The position numbers were made by a program, and so were the translations under genes. The notes beneath the pieces are model-generated. The model was not told where the DNA came from. It worked only from the letters and a program-made list of their open reading frames with translations, and did not search any database. From Ceratothoa steindachneri (taxonomy: Eukaryota; Arthropoda; Malacostraca; Isopoda; Cymothoidae): a stretch of DNA of 64,000 nt. This document shows, one piece after another, positions 47,794-58,484 of this stretch. The stretch is taken from NCBI GenBank assembly GCA_963969495.1, contig OZ018321.1, forward strand, positions 121,485,129 through 121,549,128. The letters are read 5' to 3'. Each line of letters opens with the position of its first letter. Within the stretch, counting starts at the first letter, position 1.

Positions 47794-48711
47794 GGTGATG
47801 TAGTTAGAACAAGCAGCCTCGCGAGGACCACTAGGTCTGTTGCTGGTTGTAGATCCTTTGTATTTCTTTGTATCTTCAATACAGTATTGTACTATCATAC
47901 TTGCATCCAGGAACATCTGCAACTGCAATAATATTTTACAATTAGATTGACAAGAAAATACAATGTAAACTTCAAGATGATCAATCATTCCACTTGTCTC
48001 ACACTACCGTATAGCTATAACTTGAATTATAGTTCTACCTTGCACACAGAAATATATCGATTATTGTATTTTATTAACCAAACGAAAGACATCTGACACT
48101 CTAAGGGGTATGATAGGTAAATACCAATAACATAACACGAATAAAATAATAAAATATTAATATAATAAAAATAAAACACCAATAATAGATATATAACACC
48201 AATAATAAAATTATAATACCAATACTCACCACCATAGACGCACAACTGACATAACTACTGATGGTAGAGTGATGAAGATTGAGGTGGGTGTGAACCATAT
48301 GTAATCTTTGTGATACCAATGTGTACACGCTGTCATTACGTCTAAACCCGGAAACAAATGTAATACACCATTTGTAATCATATGAATAACAGTACAGTAT
48401 AATTAATTAGATTTTATTCCTGCCTTTGAATCCGTGTTTAATAAATTGACCAGGCAATGGCTCCACCTTGCGCTTCGCTACTAAGATTAAAATTAAAAAA
48501 TCTAAAAGATAGCAGCCATGGTTAACTTTTATAAATTTTATGAACTTCGCCAATTATAAGAATTTTAAAAAGGAACTCTAGACTAAATTTCCGCCCTTTC
48601 AAAATATCTCGTTGCTAAAATATAGTTATAGAAGAAGATATATAAAAAATAAATTTTCTGAACTTCACCATTTGTAATTCTTTGGGTTTTAAAAAAATTG
48701 CAAAATTTTGA
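47794..48711. other. Unassigned DNA left of the Harbinger relic
   Basis: AT-rich with no gene. A sequence near AAATTTTATGAACTTCGCCA (48535) recurs at 48648 and, beyond the next element, at 50112, suggesting an older local duplication into or beside which the element inserted. Confidence 0.5.
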
Positions 48712-49287
48712 TACGGCCGTATGCTTAGACAAATTTGCAAAGCACAAAGTGCATTCCACTCCAAAACAGTATGCTTAAACGAAAAGTGGTTTGCACACTT
48801 GTGACGCGCTACACAATTTCACTGCGTAGCTGTTTACATTATTGGAACCGACATGGAGAAATGTGGAGAGCAAAGTGAATTGCTCCGACCCTGTTCACTT
48901 TGCGTTACGCATTTTATAATTGCGTTGCACGTTGCATTACAGATTCTGATTCCAATGATATATAACTCAGTTACGGTCTGGTTGATTCAAACTAAAAAGT
49001 TAATGCTGTTATGGGTAAAAAGTGACAGCGCAAATACCCGTTAAACATCGTGAATATACTCATAAAAATACACGACAACAACAACTTCCAGCACATTCTT
49101 TTCAGGTTAATAGGTACATAACTGTTTACCTATATAGTTTTACCGATTCATTCGTTTATTTTTGTTAAAAGCTTAATTAGGTTACGCTCTGTTTTGTTAA
49201 GTTTTGGGACAATAACAAAATATGCAGTTAAAATTATATTTGGCAGCTCCCAGCAGCTAATGTCTTTGGGTTGCATCTTGTAAATGA

Positions 49288-49290
<3 letters not shown>

Positions 49291-49381
<91 letters not shown>
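49291..49381. repeat. (TA)n microsatellite inside the Harbinger relic
   Basis: About 90 bp of alternating TA with one break at 49320. Confidence 0.95.
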
Positions 49382-49382
<1 letters not shown>

Positions 49383-49521
49383 TATAAAAACTTACTTGCA
49401 GTTTGTTTGTTGCTCCATACTACATACTCGTATGATTTTTATTACAGCAATACCAATATCTTAATATATTCCCTGAACTTCGCGCGATTCGAGAGCTTCG
49501 TGTCCTGGAGTTCTTGATGGG

Positions 49522-49620
49522 AGGACTCCACGACGAATAATTGTGGATCGTATGAACTTGTTTGAACTGCCTGATCAAGAGTTCATCATGAGGTTCAGAC
49601 TGAATAAGGACTATGTTAAT
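49522..49620 (+). pseudogene. PIF/Harbinger transposase N-terminal scrap
   Basis: Reads RTPRRIIVDRMNLFELPDQE followed by FIMRFRLNKDYVN and a stop. This fits the start of Harbinger DDE transposases (RRxxxDRxNPLE-YDDxEFxxRFRLSKxTV). The DDE core is absent. Confidence 0.7.
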
Positions 49621-49714
49621 TGAGTGATTCACTTCACCTTTCATGTGTTGCCACATCCTCTTCAGTTGGACAATATTCTTATGTGGTCCAAGTGCAGCAA
49701 GATTGTATTGCTAT

Positions 49715-49951
49715 TCAATGGACTGCCGAGCCTCTCCCTTTTTTATTTTTTCCCTTCATGGAAAACTCAGTCTTTTTATCCTCCAGGATGTCTTTTCTGG
49801 CTTCATATAATTCAACCAACAACTCCTGCTCTCTTCTTGAGGCGTAACATGAACTTGGCACCTTTTTCTCCATTTCCATTAGTGCTGACAACGCTGAGAG
49901 ATCACGTGGAACTGAACAAAAATGCGAACAAATCACGAACAGAACTACCAC
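49715..49951 (-). pseudogene. Myb/SANT-like DNA-binding protein of the Harbinger relic
   Basis: Minus-strand frame contains SRREQELLVELYEARKDILE, DKKTEFSMKGKNKKGRGSAV and a following HW in the next frame, similar to the trihelix/SANT-type accessory ORF of PIF/Harbinger elements, which helps the transposase bind its ends. It is opposite in orientation to the transposase scrap. It is interrupted by a stop soon after the conserved block. Confidence 0.5.
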
Positions 49952-50110
49952 CTTCGCCGCATGTCACAATTGTGGACTACACAATTGTGGAAGTGTCACG
50001 TGACACAATTCCCAACTTTAAGGATACGAAAAGTTTGTGTAAGCCACATATGGCGTGGACCGGTAACACATTTGTGAAGTGACACATTTGTATTTAACCA
50101 TACGGCCGTA

Positions 50111-50979
50111 AATTTATTTCTGAACTTCACCATTTTATTTTTTCTATTATAAAAGAATTATTAGAAATAACTTTGATAAAAAACATAAGTCAACCAAACT
50201 AAGATGAAATTATTATTCAAATACTCCCCAAAATACCCTTCTTAAATTATAGAGTTAGTGATAAATGACAATAAAATATAATTTTACCGTAATAACTAGC
50301 CAGAGATGATTTGATCAATCCAAGGCATCGGTGAAGGTGTAGTTTAAGGTGCGTATCGTACTCACGACTTTTAATATCACAGATATGATAAACAGTTATC
50401 TATGGATAAACAATACCATAGATTATGCAAATTAGCCGATAACCGATATATCGGCCGATACAAGGTTAACGAAATCAAAATAAAAAATATATATTTGAGA
50501 ATATTTTTGCCGAATGGAGGAGCTATTTTATTGCCTTATAAAAAATGTGTTCAAGGACGTCATTTCTGACAATTTTAGACGATCGCAATCTTGCTAAGCC
50601 TACTCATCCTCGTTTGTTATAAACGTATACAATACTATGAATAATAAAATCATTCGCTAATAGTTAAGTTTATTGTAGCGTAAATGCATTATTAATTTAA
50701 ATTAGTGTATTATTTACGTAATTATTGCTATAAATTTAGGTTATTTTAGAAATTAACGCGTGCATTGTGAGACAATTTCTATATCATTATAGCTTTAGGC
50801 CATTATAGCGTCCCTCCCCAAGTAACATATATGTAACATATGTTGGCTTCCCTTATTTAACAAACATTATAACTTATTCACTTAAATAGTAGGAGTCCAA
50901 TCTTCGCTACTTACAGTACTAGAGCTAATAGGCCTACAACGGCAAATAAATACAATTAACTTATGATTTCAAAACTTTT
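50111..50979. other. Unassigned AT-rich DNA with a palindrome
   Basis: No gene seen. CCGATATATCGG at 50443-50454, flanked by GCCGAT and CCGATA, forms a nested palindrome. Confidence 0.5.
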
Positions 50980-50983
50980 CAAG

Positions 50984-51006
50984 ATGGCGGCAGCATCTCA
51001 CCCAGA
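50984..51006 (+). CDS. Candidate first exon with perfect TISU start (speculative)
   Basis: CAAGATGGCGGC at 50980-50991 fits the TISU/YY1 initiator at all 12 positions. The ATG opens MAAASHP and 23 nt later meets CCAGA, then GTAAGT, a consensus splice donor. This is the arrangement of a host gene with a very short first exon. No TATA box is needed for such genes. No downstream exon was found, and the donor is followed by repeat sequence, so this remains a suggestion. Confidence 0.3.
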
Positions 51007-51129
51007 GTAAGTCGTAATAATGGCTGGGATCACCGCCAGGCGGACATAGCGGCAAACACGCGCGCTGACTGTCGATCGACAATGGAAGTAACAGACTCCG
51101 GAATTTGCTGAAGCTACCAATCAAGTATT

Positions 51130-51760
51130 CGTTATCTATTCGTGTAATTATTAGAGAATACAACATTAACATTAAAATATTAAAATAATTTCGGAACATG
51201 GGGCAAGTGTTTATTATAAGGGAGCGTTAAAATATTATTTCGCGTAAATGAGTATTTGATTCTATTTGCATAAAAGGAATGCTTAGCTCTGCGCAGGAAA
51301 GCATTTAGAAAATAACATCGATAATTTAACGTTTTACTAATGATTTCGATTGATTCTAACTCTTCATTGATAAATTATGGGTCACATACTCTAAAAGCCC
51401 TCAAATACAAAGAAATAAAAGCCGATTTTTAAGTTTTTGGCGGATCATTAGAATAAAAATGGATCTAAGACGAAACATGAGTTCGCTTCCGGAAAACCAA
51501 GGACTTAAATCCTTGCGGCCTACAGTGTACCATGGTGTCTAACAAAGATAATTTTTCGGTTTCTTCTAATTCAAGAGTGAAATTAATTGGGGGTACGAGG
51601 TTAGTTAGGGCATCAAGAAAATTAGTTACGTTACACTCAATAGGCCAAATACAAAACAAATCATCTACATAACGGTACCAGATATCATTTCGGGGAGAAT
51701 GGAGGCTAGACAATATTTTTTTAACTAGTCACCATGAATTGATTACCTCTTAAACAACCA
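51130..51760 (-). pseudogene. Penelope-like reverse transcriptase fragment
   Basis: Minus-strand reading of the RT palm and thumb: SLHSPRNDIWYRYVDDLFCI with the YVDD active site, then FLDALTNLVPPINFTLELEE, LSLLDTMV and VFRKRTHVSS. After a stop the downstream part continues as IHFYSNDPPKT, ISLYLRAFRVCDP, NEELESIEIISKTLNYR, KYSFTRNNILTLPY and VPKLF, stop, YFNVNVVFSNNYT. This is the YVDD-to-thumb order of Penelope-like elements. The fingers and the GIY-YIG domain are missing. It is a separate copy from the fragment at 40870. Confidence 0.8.
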
Positions 51761-52131
51761 ACTAGGTAACATTTGATTTGTTGTTTTTCGACCAACCAAC
51801 TACATACATCAGAGAACCAACTAATACTAAATCACATTTTTCCTGTTCCTATAATTTTTAAATTCATTCATTCAGCTCACAGCTTTATCCGAATCAGGTA
51901 AAAAATTTTAATGTATTTATTGAGGTTTTCCTTTTCTCCTAATTGTAACTTTATTAATTTTGTTTGAATTTATTTATTTTTATCTAAATATACAGATTTT
52001 TGTCCTTTATATTGCATTTTGATTTTTTCTTTTTGTTTGGCATCTTAGTACATTCTTAGCCTAAAGCCATTAATTATCATTGTTCTCATAATTGTTAAGC
52101 AATTGTTCTTATATAAATATTTAATATTCTA

Positions 52132-52166
52132 GCCTAGAAGATGGATCCAGAGCCCGAAACGTTGGC
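52132..52166 (+). ncRNA. Degenerate hammerhead-like motif of a Penelope terminal repeat
   Basis: CCTAGAAGATGG, then ATCCAGAG, then CCCGAAACGTTGG. The GG/CC pairs form a short stem II, GAAAC-GUU gives the tiny stem III typical of Penelope hammerheads, and GUU is a permitted cleavage triplet. One extra base breaks the CUGANGA box (CUAGAAGA), so it is probably inactive. A (TA)n tract follows. Confidence 0.45.
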
Positions 52167-52169
52167 AAT

Positions 52170-52174
52170 ATATG

Positions 52175-52244
<70 letters not shown>

Positions 52245-52246
52245 TA
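52170..52246. repeat. (TA)n microsatellite
   Basis: Alternating TA with one ACAT break near 52231. Confidence 0.95.
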
Positions 52247-53359
52247 TACCCAGACAAATGAGCACACAAACTGCATCCAATTACGATTAATTTCTAAGTT
52301 TACTTGCAAATATGAACAGGGAACCATTTCTTCCTTACAGATCTTGTACACAAGACGACAAATAATTTTATTTTCAATGCAGAATAAGTCATTGCTACTA
52401 TGTTTGACTAAGGGTCACGCAAAGACAGTTCTAGATTCGATGGTAGATGAAAAGCTTTAAATTTACATATATATTATTAATTAAAAAAATATATTTATAT
52501 TTTAAGTTTAACAAGGATGACTCGATATGAATGCTCCTAAACCAATGTTTGAAAATCCTGAAATGCCGGATGTTCACGAATCGCTGCTGAAAGTGTAGTG
52601 GTTATCATTTCCAGCGGTAAAAAGGAAAAGATTGCAGGGCAGAAATAGTGCTTTCGTGAAAGATAAATACGTCCAACATAAATTCGTGTCTTAGTCAATG
52701 AAAAATTAGCTATTTTGATCTCTTTAGATATGAAATCACAAAAGGGCATTTGTATTTTTCAAATGTATTTGATCAAGATCAAAAATATGTATCAATCACA
52801 GAAATAATGAAGGGTAGACCATAAAGTGTAAATGAAATAAGCTAAAGTAATAAAGTTGCCTATTTACAAAATATCTATTTCAACATTAATTACCCATTAA
52901 CGGAGAATATCCCATTTTAAAGACGAATCTTTTAAATTGAATATAACAAATTATATATTGATTTGCTTGTTTCTTTAACTATATATTTCCTTTTCACTGA
53001 ATATTTGAATTATAACATTAGTAAAATAAGTGTACTTTACTAATTATAATGAAACGATGTAGATGACCCTAAATTTGACATATAGCAAAGCACATGGTTT
53101 GTTTTAGTACTACCTTGTAATCCGTAAAGATATGTAAGAACTGCCTGGAAAAAGAAATTTTTAGATCATATCTATTATATAAGTATTGCATTGCATTATT
53201 TGTCAGGCACATTTGGTGCACATTGGTCTACGTTCTTAAATATAGTCCATATTTTCATTCTTTTCTATCTAATGTTTTTCATTTTAGTGTATAAATGATT
53301 ATGCCTAATTTTCTGATAAGTATTTTCCTATTTTAGCTGAACGCACATACATGTACAAA
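52247..53359. other. Unassigned AT-rich DNA
   Basis: The minus frame 52537-52749 (70 codons) is unrecognised. No other gene signal. Confidence 0.5.
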
Positions 53360-54770
53360 CCTATACATACATCAGGAATTGAGTGATGAAGATGAAGTGA
53401 TAAAAAATGTTCTAGCTATAATTCCTTCCCCAACTGTTGAAATGACAGATGAAGATATATATGATGCTGGACTTGTCGAGGAAGACTGTCTTCGAGATGT
53501 CGCAGTTAGTCTAGAACTTACTATTCTTAAGAGTAAGGAAAAATATACTGCACAATCTTCAACATCTAAACCTAAATAATAAGGAAATTTACCCCACGAA
53601 CTCTTCCTAAATTCACAAATCAATACCAAGTTATAAAGAAAAGGTGAATGTGATTTCCAAAAACATATATGATGAATTAAAGAATATGAAAGGTTATTCT
53701 CTAATTTATCATATCTCATTTTGTGAATATGTATTTTAGAGGTTTTGCAGAGGATTTGTAAAATTTTAACGTCAACTAGACAATACCTTTTGGTAGGCAG
53801 AAAAGTAATCCTAATTTTACTCTAAAAACAAATGAAGTCAAAATATTTTTATAGATTCATCTCATTAGTGGGCACCATAAACTCGTAGAGAAGAATATGG
53901 GTTCAATGCCGTCTCCAAATACAAGGAAGCTATTTGTTTTTAATGATATATCAAGGCAAAAATTCAAAGAGATTTTGAAATATCTTCACCTCTATGATTG
54001 TTCTAAAATAAATAGAAGTGCTCGATTCTTCAAACTGAGTTTATTATATGTATTGATACTTTGAATGAAAACTTTTAGAAATTTAGAATTGTGTTATTTC
54101 CAACTATCAATCGATGAAATGATAATTAAGTACAGTCGGCACAAATGTTTATAAAAAGTAATCCTATAAAATTTGCATATATTTTTAATGGTTCTGTGAT
54201 GCTAATGGCTACCGATACAGTTGCCTGCTGTATCTAGACTTATAAATTATCTAAAATTGTTCCTTTCTCGAAAGTATGCTATAAACCATGAGATTTTCTT
54301 TGATAACACTACATGATTGAATAATTGATAATACTTGGTGACAAAAATCTGAAAGCGACAGTTCCGATTCGAAAAATCGTACACAAAAGTGTCCTGTTAT
54401 GCCATTTAAAGTTATAAAAAGATTACGGTAAATGGTTTCGTAGCTTATAGCTTTGATAATCCCAATAAATTTCTAATCAGTTCTATCGTGGCAGTCGATC
54501 TATCCAGTTATTTTAGACGTTATTCTCAGAAACCTACAAAAGAAATTGTAGTTTAAATTCTCAAAGTTATCTCAGAATATAACCAATTAATAGGTGGAAT
54601 TCATATGCTAGACAAGAAAGCGTCACTGTTATGAATTATAATTCATGATGAGAAATGGTGGTTTTCCAATATTTACCCAACTCCTCTATATATCTGTAGG
54701 GATTGCTTGGAGAGTCTATAACGAGTAGCTGACATATAAGAACGTTCACTGCTTGATTTAAAAAGAAAAT
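53360..54770 (+). pseudogene. piggyBac-type transposase relic
   Basis: The acidic N-terminus is open at 53379-53576 (SDEDEVIKNVLAIIPSPTVE, MTDEDIYDAGLVEED), as in PGBD proteins. Further blocks appear in changing frames: MGSMPSPNTRKLFVFNDISR and QKFKEILKYLHLYDCSK near 53920-54010; FQLSIDEMIIKYSRH with PIKFAYIF near 54100-54185 (first acid in SIDE); FFDN near 54295 (second acid); EYNQLIGGIHMLDKK then HDEKWWFSNIYPTPLY near 54575-54690. In live enzymes GGIHMLD reads GGVDxLD, so an acid may be lost. Many stops and shifts: a long-dead copy. The TTAA-flanked ends were not found. Confidence 0.85.
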
Positions 54771-55669
54771 GGTTTTAGCCTACATTTCCAATGTTTCGTA
54801 CTTTCGTAGATGACCTGGCCAACAGTGTAGCAAGCTTTGCAAGAAACACTTAGTGAATATATTATGCTTAATCTTGATAATAATCTAGTGAGACCTATTC
54901 AAACTCGTCAACATTGTGCATCATGAGAGAATAAGAAAAATAATTATTTACAGTCGTTGTGATGATGTTCCTCTTCATCGATGCATACTTTGAAGGATTG
55001 CATACATAGTAATAAAAATATAATAAATTATATAAAAAAAACAATTATAAATATTAATCGAATTTTTCTTTTTAAACTCACCCTGAGAATTTCGGCACAA
55101 TGTGCAAAAGGTCGGACGGTCTTTTCACCTTAGTGTCACCCAATGTTCCGAAGATCAGACGGGATTTTTCTTGGATACAAGAAAAATAGAAATAAACAAT
55201 ACGGCAGAATAAATATTACTAAAGAGCCGTTAGTGGCTAAAAACAAGTAAATATTAAAAAAATATGTAGTTTAATTATGACCTTTGATTTGTTAAGTAAA
55301 TGAATTTAAACCCTTTAGTTTTAATGCACATATTTGAATATATTATATAAGAGAATATTTCCCTGATCAAACATACTAAGATGACAGAAGCAATTTCAGT
55401 AATTTACTATAAATGTTTACAGGAAAAATGCGCTGCGCTGTTTACGTAAGGTACTCTAAAACGTGTTCTTTTAATGTGATTCTTTGGTGCAAAAATTGGA
55501 TTTTTGTCTAGGTGAGATTTTATAATTTTATGTTTACATTTTAACATAGTTTCTTAAATATTTACACAACGATAACAATTATATTAAACAGCAAGATTTT
55601 CTTTAATCTTTCTTCATTTTGCGCGCAATCATTTGTGTTTGAGGTAGGTTTACTATCCAAGCTTAAATA
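54771..55669. other. Unassigned DNA after the piggyBac relic
   Basis: Possibly includes the decayed piggyBac C-terminus; no Cys-rich block could be read. No other gene seen. Confidence 0.45.
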
Positions 55670-55799
55670 AATGATATTAGGTAAAAAACAAAGGTGTGGT
55701 ACGACCTACTCGTATTTTAAAAGCTTAAACCACTACACAGTCATTAGTCGGACACCCTATATGATATCTAAAGTTTCCAAAATTACCCATCAAATGAAT

Positions 55800-55985
55800 G
55801 TTTTGAGTGAACTCTTTACTTTAAGATTACAAGTCCGGCCTAAACGCTGTCCAATCGCAATGTTATATTGGAGAAGTCGTCGCACAGCCTATGATTGGTT
55901 TACGAAGTTTCACCGTGTCTAGTTCGACCTCCAAGGTCAGCCAGGAAGTGGTCCACCTTCACTTATTGAAAAAGGCTTTTTCTAT
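55800..55985 (+). pseudogene. Transposase HTH fragment (mariner-like)
   Basis: Reads CPIAMLYWRSRRTAYDWFTK, FHRV, stop, FDLQGQPGSGPPSLIEK. This resembles the HTH and GRPP hook of mariner-like transposases (RRTAxxWFxKFR-G-F--xxxSGRPPS). Nothing of the catalytic domain follows: LINE sequence begins immediately downstream. Confidence 0.5.
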
Positions 55986-56310
55986 TGGGCCACTTTAACG
56001 TGAGAGTTGGTAAGGAAGCGAATCTCGGGAACGGTGTCATCGGACGTCAAGGCTTGTGAAAGATGAACATAAACAGCCTCTAACTTCCCTCTAAATGCTC
56101 GGAGCCACTCTTGTCATTACCAACCCGATCAATCGCTTGAAAGACAGATTCAAGATCACCTGGATGCATTTTCGTTCTAAACCCTAGCATCTTCTGGACT
56201 ATATCATCATCAAATCTCGAGATCGAAAGGAAGTGCTGATATCCAGATCAGTTGTGGGCTCCGATGAAGACGTGACATATAAGGTGTCAAACGGACAAAA
56301 TATAAGGGAG
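55986..56310 (+). pseudogene. LINE endonuclease, C-terminal half
   Basis: Reads IGHFNVRVGKEANLGNGVIG (family LLGDFNARVG; the catalytic D of GDFN reads H), then GL, stop, KMNINSL. In shifted frames it resembles CSEPLLSL, KDRFKITWMH and the HLLDYIIIKSRDRKEVLISR block. Frameshifts occur every 50-100 bases. Confidence 0.75.
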
Positions 56311-56759
56311 AACTTCAAAAAGATACAGAAGCATTAGAAAAATTCCAGCTCTTTCTTTTTTCCAGGTTTTCTCTCTTCCTTCCTTCTGTACATTCAACGT
56401 TAGTCCTAAAACATTGGTAAAGCTTGAATTCTGCAATTTTACTACTTGCAAAGAAACGTTAGAGTTAGAACAGTTAAATATCAGACAGGTTTATGAAAGT
56501 AGAAACGGAAGATTGCAGAGGAGCTTTAGACCTTACCTACATTATAATCTGAATAAAATGAAGAAAGGGCGACACCGGAAACTGATGGCGCGTATTCAGC
56601 AGAAAACGCGTGAGATGAAAGACTGCTAGTCGGTAAAAAAGCTAGAGAAACCCAATTCATGGCTCATGGAAATGATGTGAGAGAATCCTTTAGAGAGAAA
56701 AGCTTTGTATGGTCTAAGCTTTGGCGCTCTAAATCTTCTTCGCACCCAAGATTGAACAA

Positions 56760-57700
56760 GGCTCCTGAGGTGGGACGAAGAAATCAGTGGGCGATGGAAA
56801 GACGACTTTCAAAATATCCTAAACAGAGACTGTAATTACGATGTAGGTACCATTAATAAAATTCCTGCTAGTCCAATGGTTCCAGAGCTGGATGAAGCTT
56901 CTACACGTAAACGCTGCAATATTCATCGACTTAAAAACAAGAAGGCTAGTTGCCTCGGAAGCATACCGGCAGAAGTCTACAAGTGTGGCGGGCCTGATCT
57001 GGAAATTCAAGTACATGAACTTGTCGACAAAATCTGGCTGGAAGAAGTAGTCCTTTGAAAATTGAAGGACGGAATCATTGTCCAAAATTTTCAAGAAGAA
57101 AAGTAAACAATCTGACTGCGGAAGCTACCGCAGTATAACGTTACTTTCAAACGCTGGCAAAAATGTGACTCAAATACTCAACTTAATATTAATGCCTGTT
57201 GCGGAAAATGTCCTAAATAAATTGCAAAACGGATTCAGACCGTCAATAGTAACCATTGACATTATTTTCTCTGCTCGTCAGCTGGTGAAGAAGTGTAGGG
57301 AACAGAACTAACTCATGTATATCGCTTTCATTGATTTAACGAAGGAGTTTGACTCGGTCAACCCTGACCTTCTATCGAAGATCCTAGGTGAGAGTAGATG
57401 TACATAAAAAGTTCATCCGTAAGGTTGGACTCCTCGACGACGATAGGAATGCCACTGTCACGGCGAATGAATGCACAACCGAATCCTTCTCAATAAGATC
57501 TGGTGTAAATAACGATGTTTGATGTTGCCAACCCTTTCTCCCACTTCATCGATTCGGTTCCCCACTTAGTCAAAGACCGATTATGGTCAGGCATCGAAAT
57601 AAGATATCAGATGGACGGCAGCCTGTTAACCCCAAATATCCTAAAAGCTAAAACTAAAAATAGCTTGACAGTAATCGTAGAGCTGCGAAGGCCACTGCCT
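56760..57700 (+). pseudogene. LINE reverse transcriptase, broken
   Basis: The linker reads WDEEISGRWKDDFQNILNRD. RT starts with KKASCLGSIPAEVYKCGGPD and LVDKIWLEEVV, then LKDGIIVQNF, SDCGSYRSITLLSNAGKNVT, GFRPSIVTIDIIFSARQLVK and KCREQN. After a stop, MYIAFIDLTKEFDSVNPDLL carries motif A. The YxDD box could not be read. Frames change at about 57060, 57310 and 57390. Confidence 0.85.
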
Positions 57701-58189
57701 TCGTAGAAGCCTACATTAAACTAGCTTTAACTATCAATGTCCGTAAAACAAAAGTGCTTTACCAGCTTTCACCGAACCATCATCCCCAAACCAGCCGGGG
57801 ATCGAAATCTGAGGTGAAACCTTAGAATGGTAGGATAATTTGCATGTCTTTGTAGTCATCTTTCTGAAAACGTTAACATCGACAGCAAAATAAAATATCG
57901 CATCAGAATAGCGACGTTCGCTCCGGTAAACTTCGCAAAAGGATGTTTGAGAAACATGACATTTGATTTGGAACCCGGATTATAGTGTACAGAGCAATTG
58001 TTTTTACTATACTTCTCTACGCATCGGAGTATTGGTAAACATATCTCAAGCATATCAATGACCTTGAAAGCTTTAATCAAAGAAACTTAAGATCCATTTT
58101 GGAAATCAAATGGCAAGATCTTCAAAAAACTCGAGAGTTTTGCAGAAGAATGGGCGTCCTAGCATAAAATATATGATCGGGAATAGCCA

Positions 58190-58430
58190 ACTCCGCTGAG
58201 CTGGCTAGGTAGTGAGAATGGACAACAACCGTCTACCGAAAAAGATCTTCTACTCTTAGCTATGTCACGGTAACCGAAACATTGTGTCGTTAAAAAAGCG
58301 TTACATAGACGGTCTAGAGTTAAACCTTAAGAGTTGTTAAATGCTTCTCGACACTTGGGAGAAGGACGGTCAATATCAGTGTCAAGAACACACAGAGAGA
58401 GATGAAGATATGCGCCGCCTTGCCGTTTAA
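58190..58430 (+). pseudogene. LINE C-terminal tail
   Basis: Tail block RLPKKIFYSELCHGNRNIVS followed by LKKRYIDGLELNLKSC, stop, and LDTWEKDGQYQCQEH, matching the usual R-LPK-LYGEL-G-R--GGQK-RYKD-LK and W---A-DR-WR pattern that ends these ORFs. Confidence 0.75.
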
Positions 58431-58446
58431 TAAAGAGAGAGAGAGA

Positions 58447-58477
<31 letters not shown>

Positions 58478-58484
58478 GGGGAGA
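58431..58484 (+). repeat. (GA)n tail of the LINE
   Basis: AATAAAGAGAGAG run with GGG interruptions; the simple-repeat tail marks the LINE 3' end. Confidence 0.85.

Larger units (their letters stand above)
48712..50110. mobile_element. Deleted PIF/Harbinger-type element
   Basis: Ends are inverted: TACGGCCGTATGCTTAGAC at 48712 and, on the complement from 50110, TACGGCCGTATGGTTAAAT. Inside are a transposase N-terminus on the + strand (49522-49620) and a Myb/SANT-like ORF on the minus strand (49715-49951), the two-gene arrangement of this superfamily. A (TA)n tract fills 49291-49380. Most of the transposase is missing. Because the terminal ACGGCCGT is itself palindromic, the exact ends and target duplication are unclear. 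Confidence 0.7.
55986..58484 (+). mobile_element. LINE (APE endonuclease plus RT), degenerate, ending in (GA)n
   Basis: All parts lie on one strand in canonical order: endonuclease C-terminal half, linker, RT, and C-terminal tail, then a (GA)n tail at 58431-58484. The family is the kind often annotated as craniofacial-development-protein-2-like/RT in animal genomes. The clade (RTE-, L2- or related) is not decided here. It is truncated at its 5' end, where a mariner-like scrap abuts it. Confidence 0.85.
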
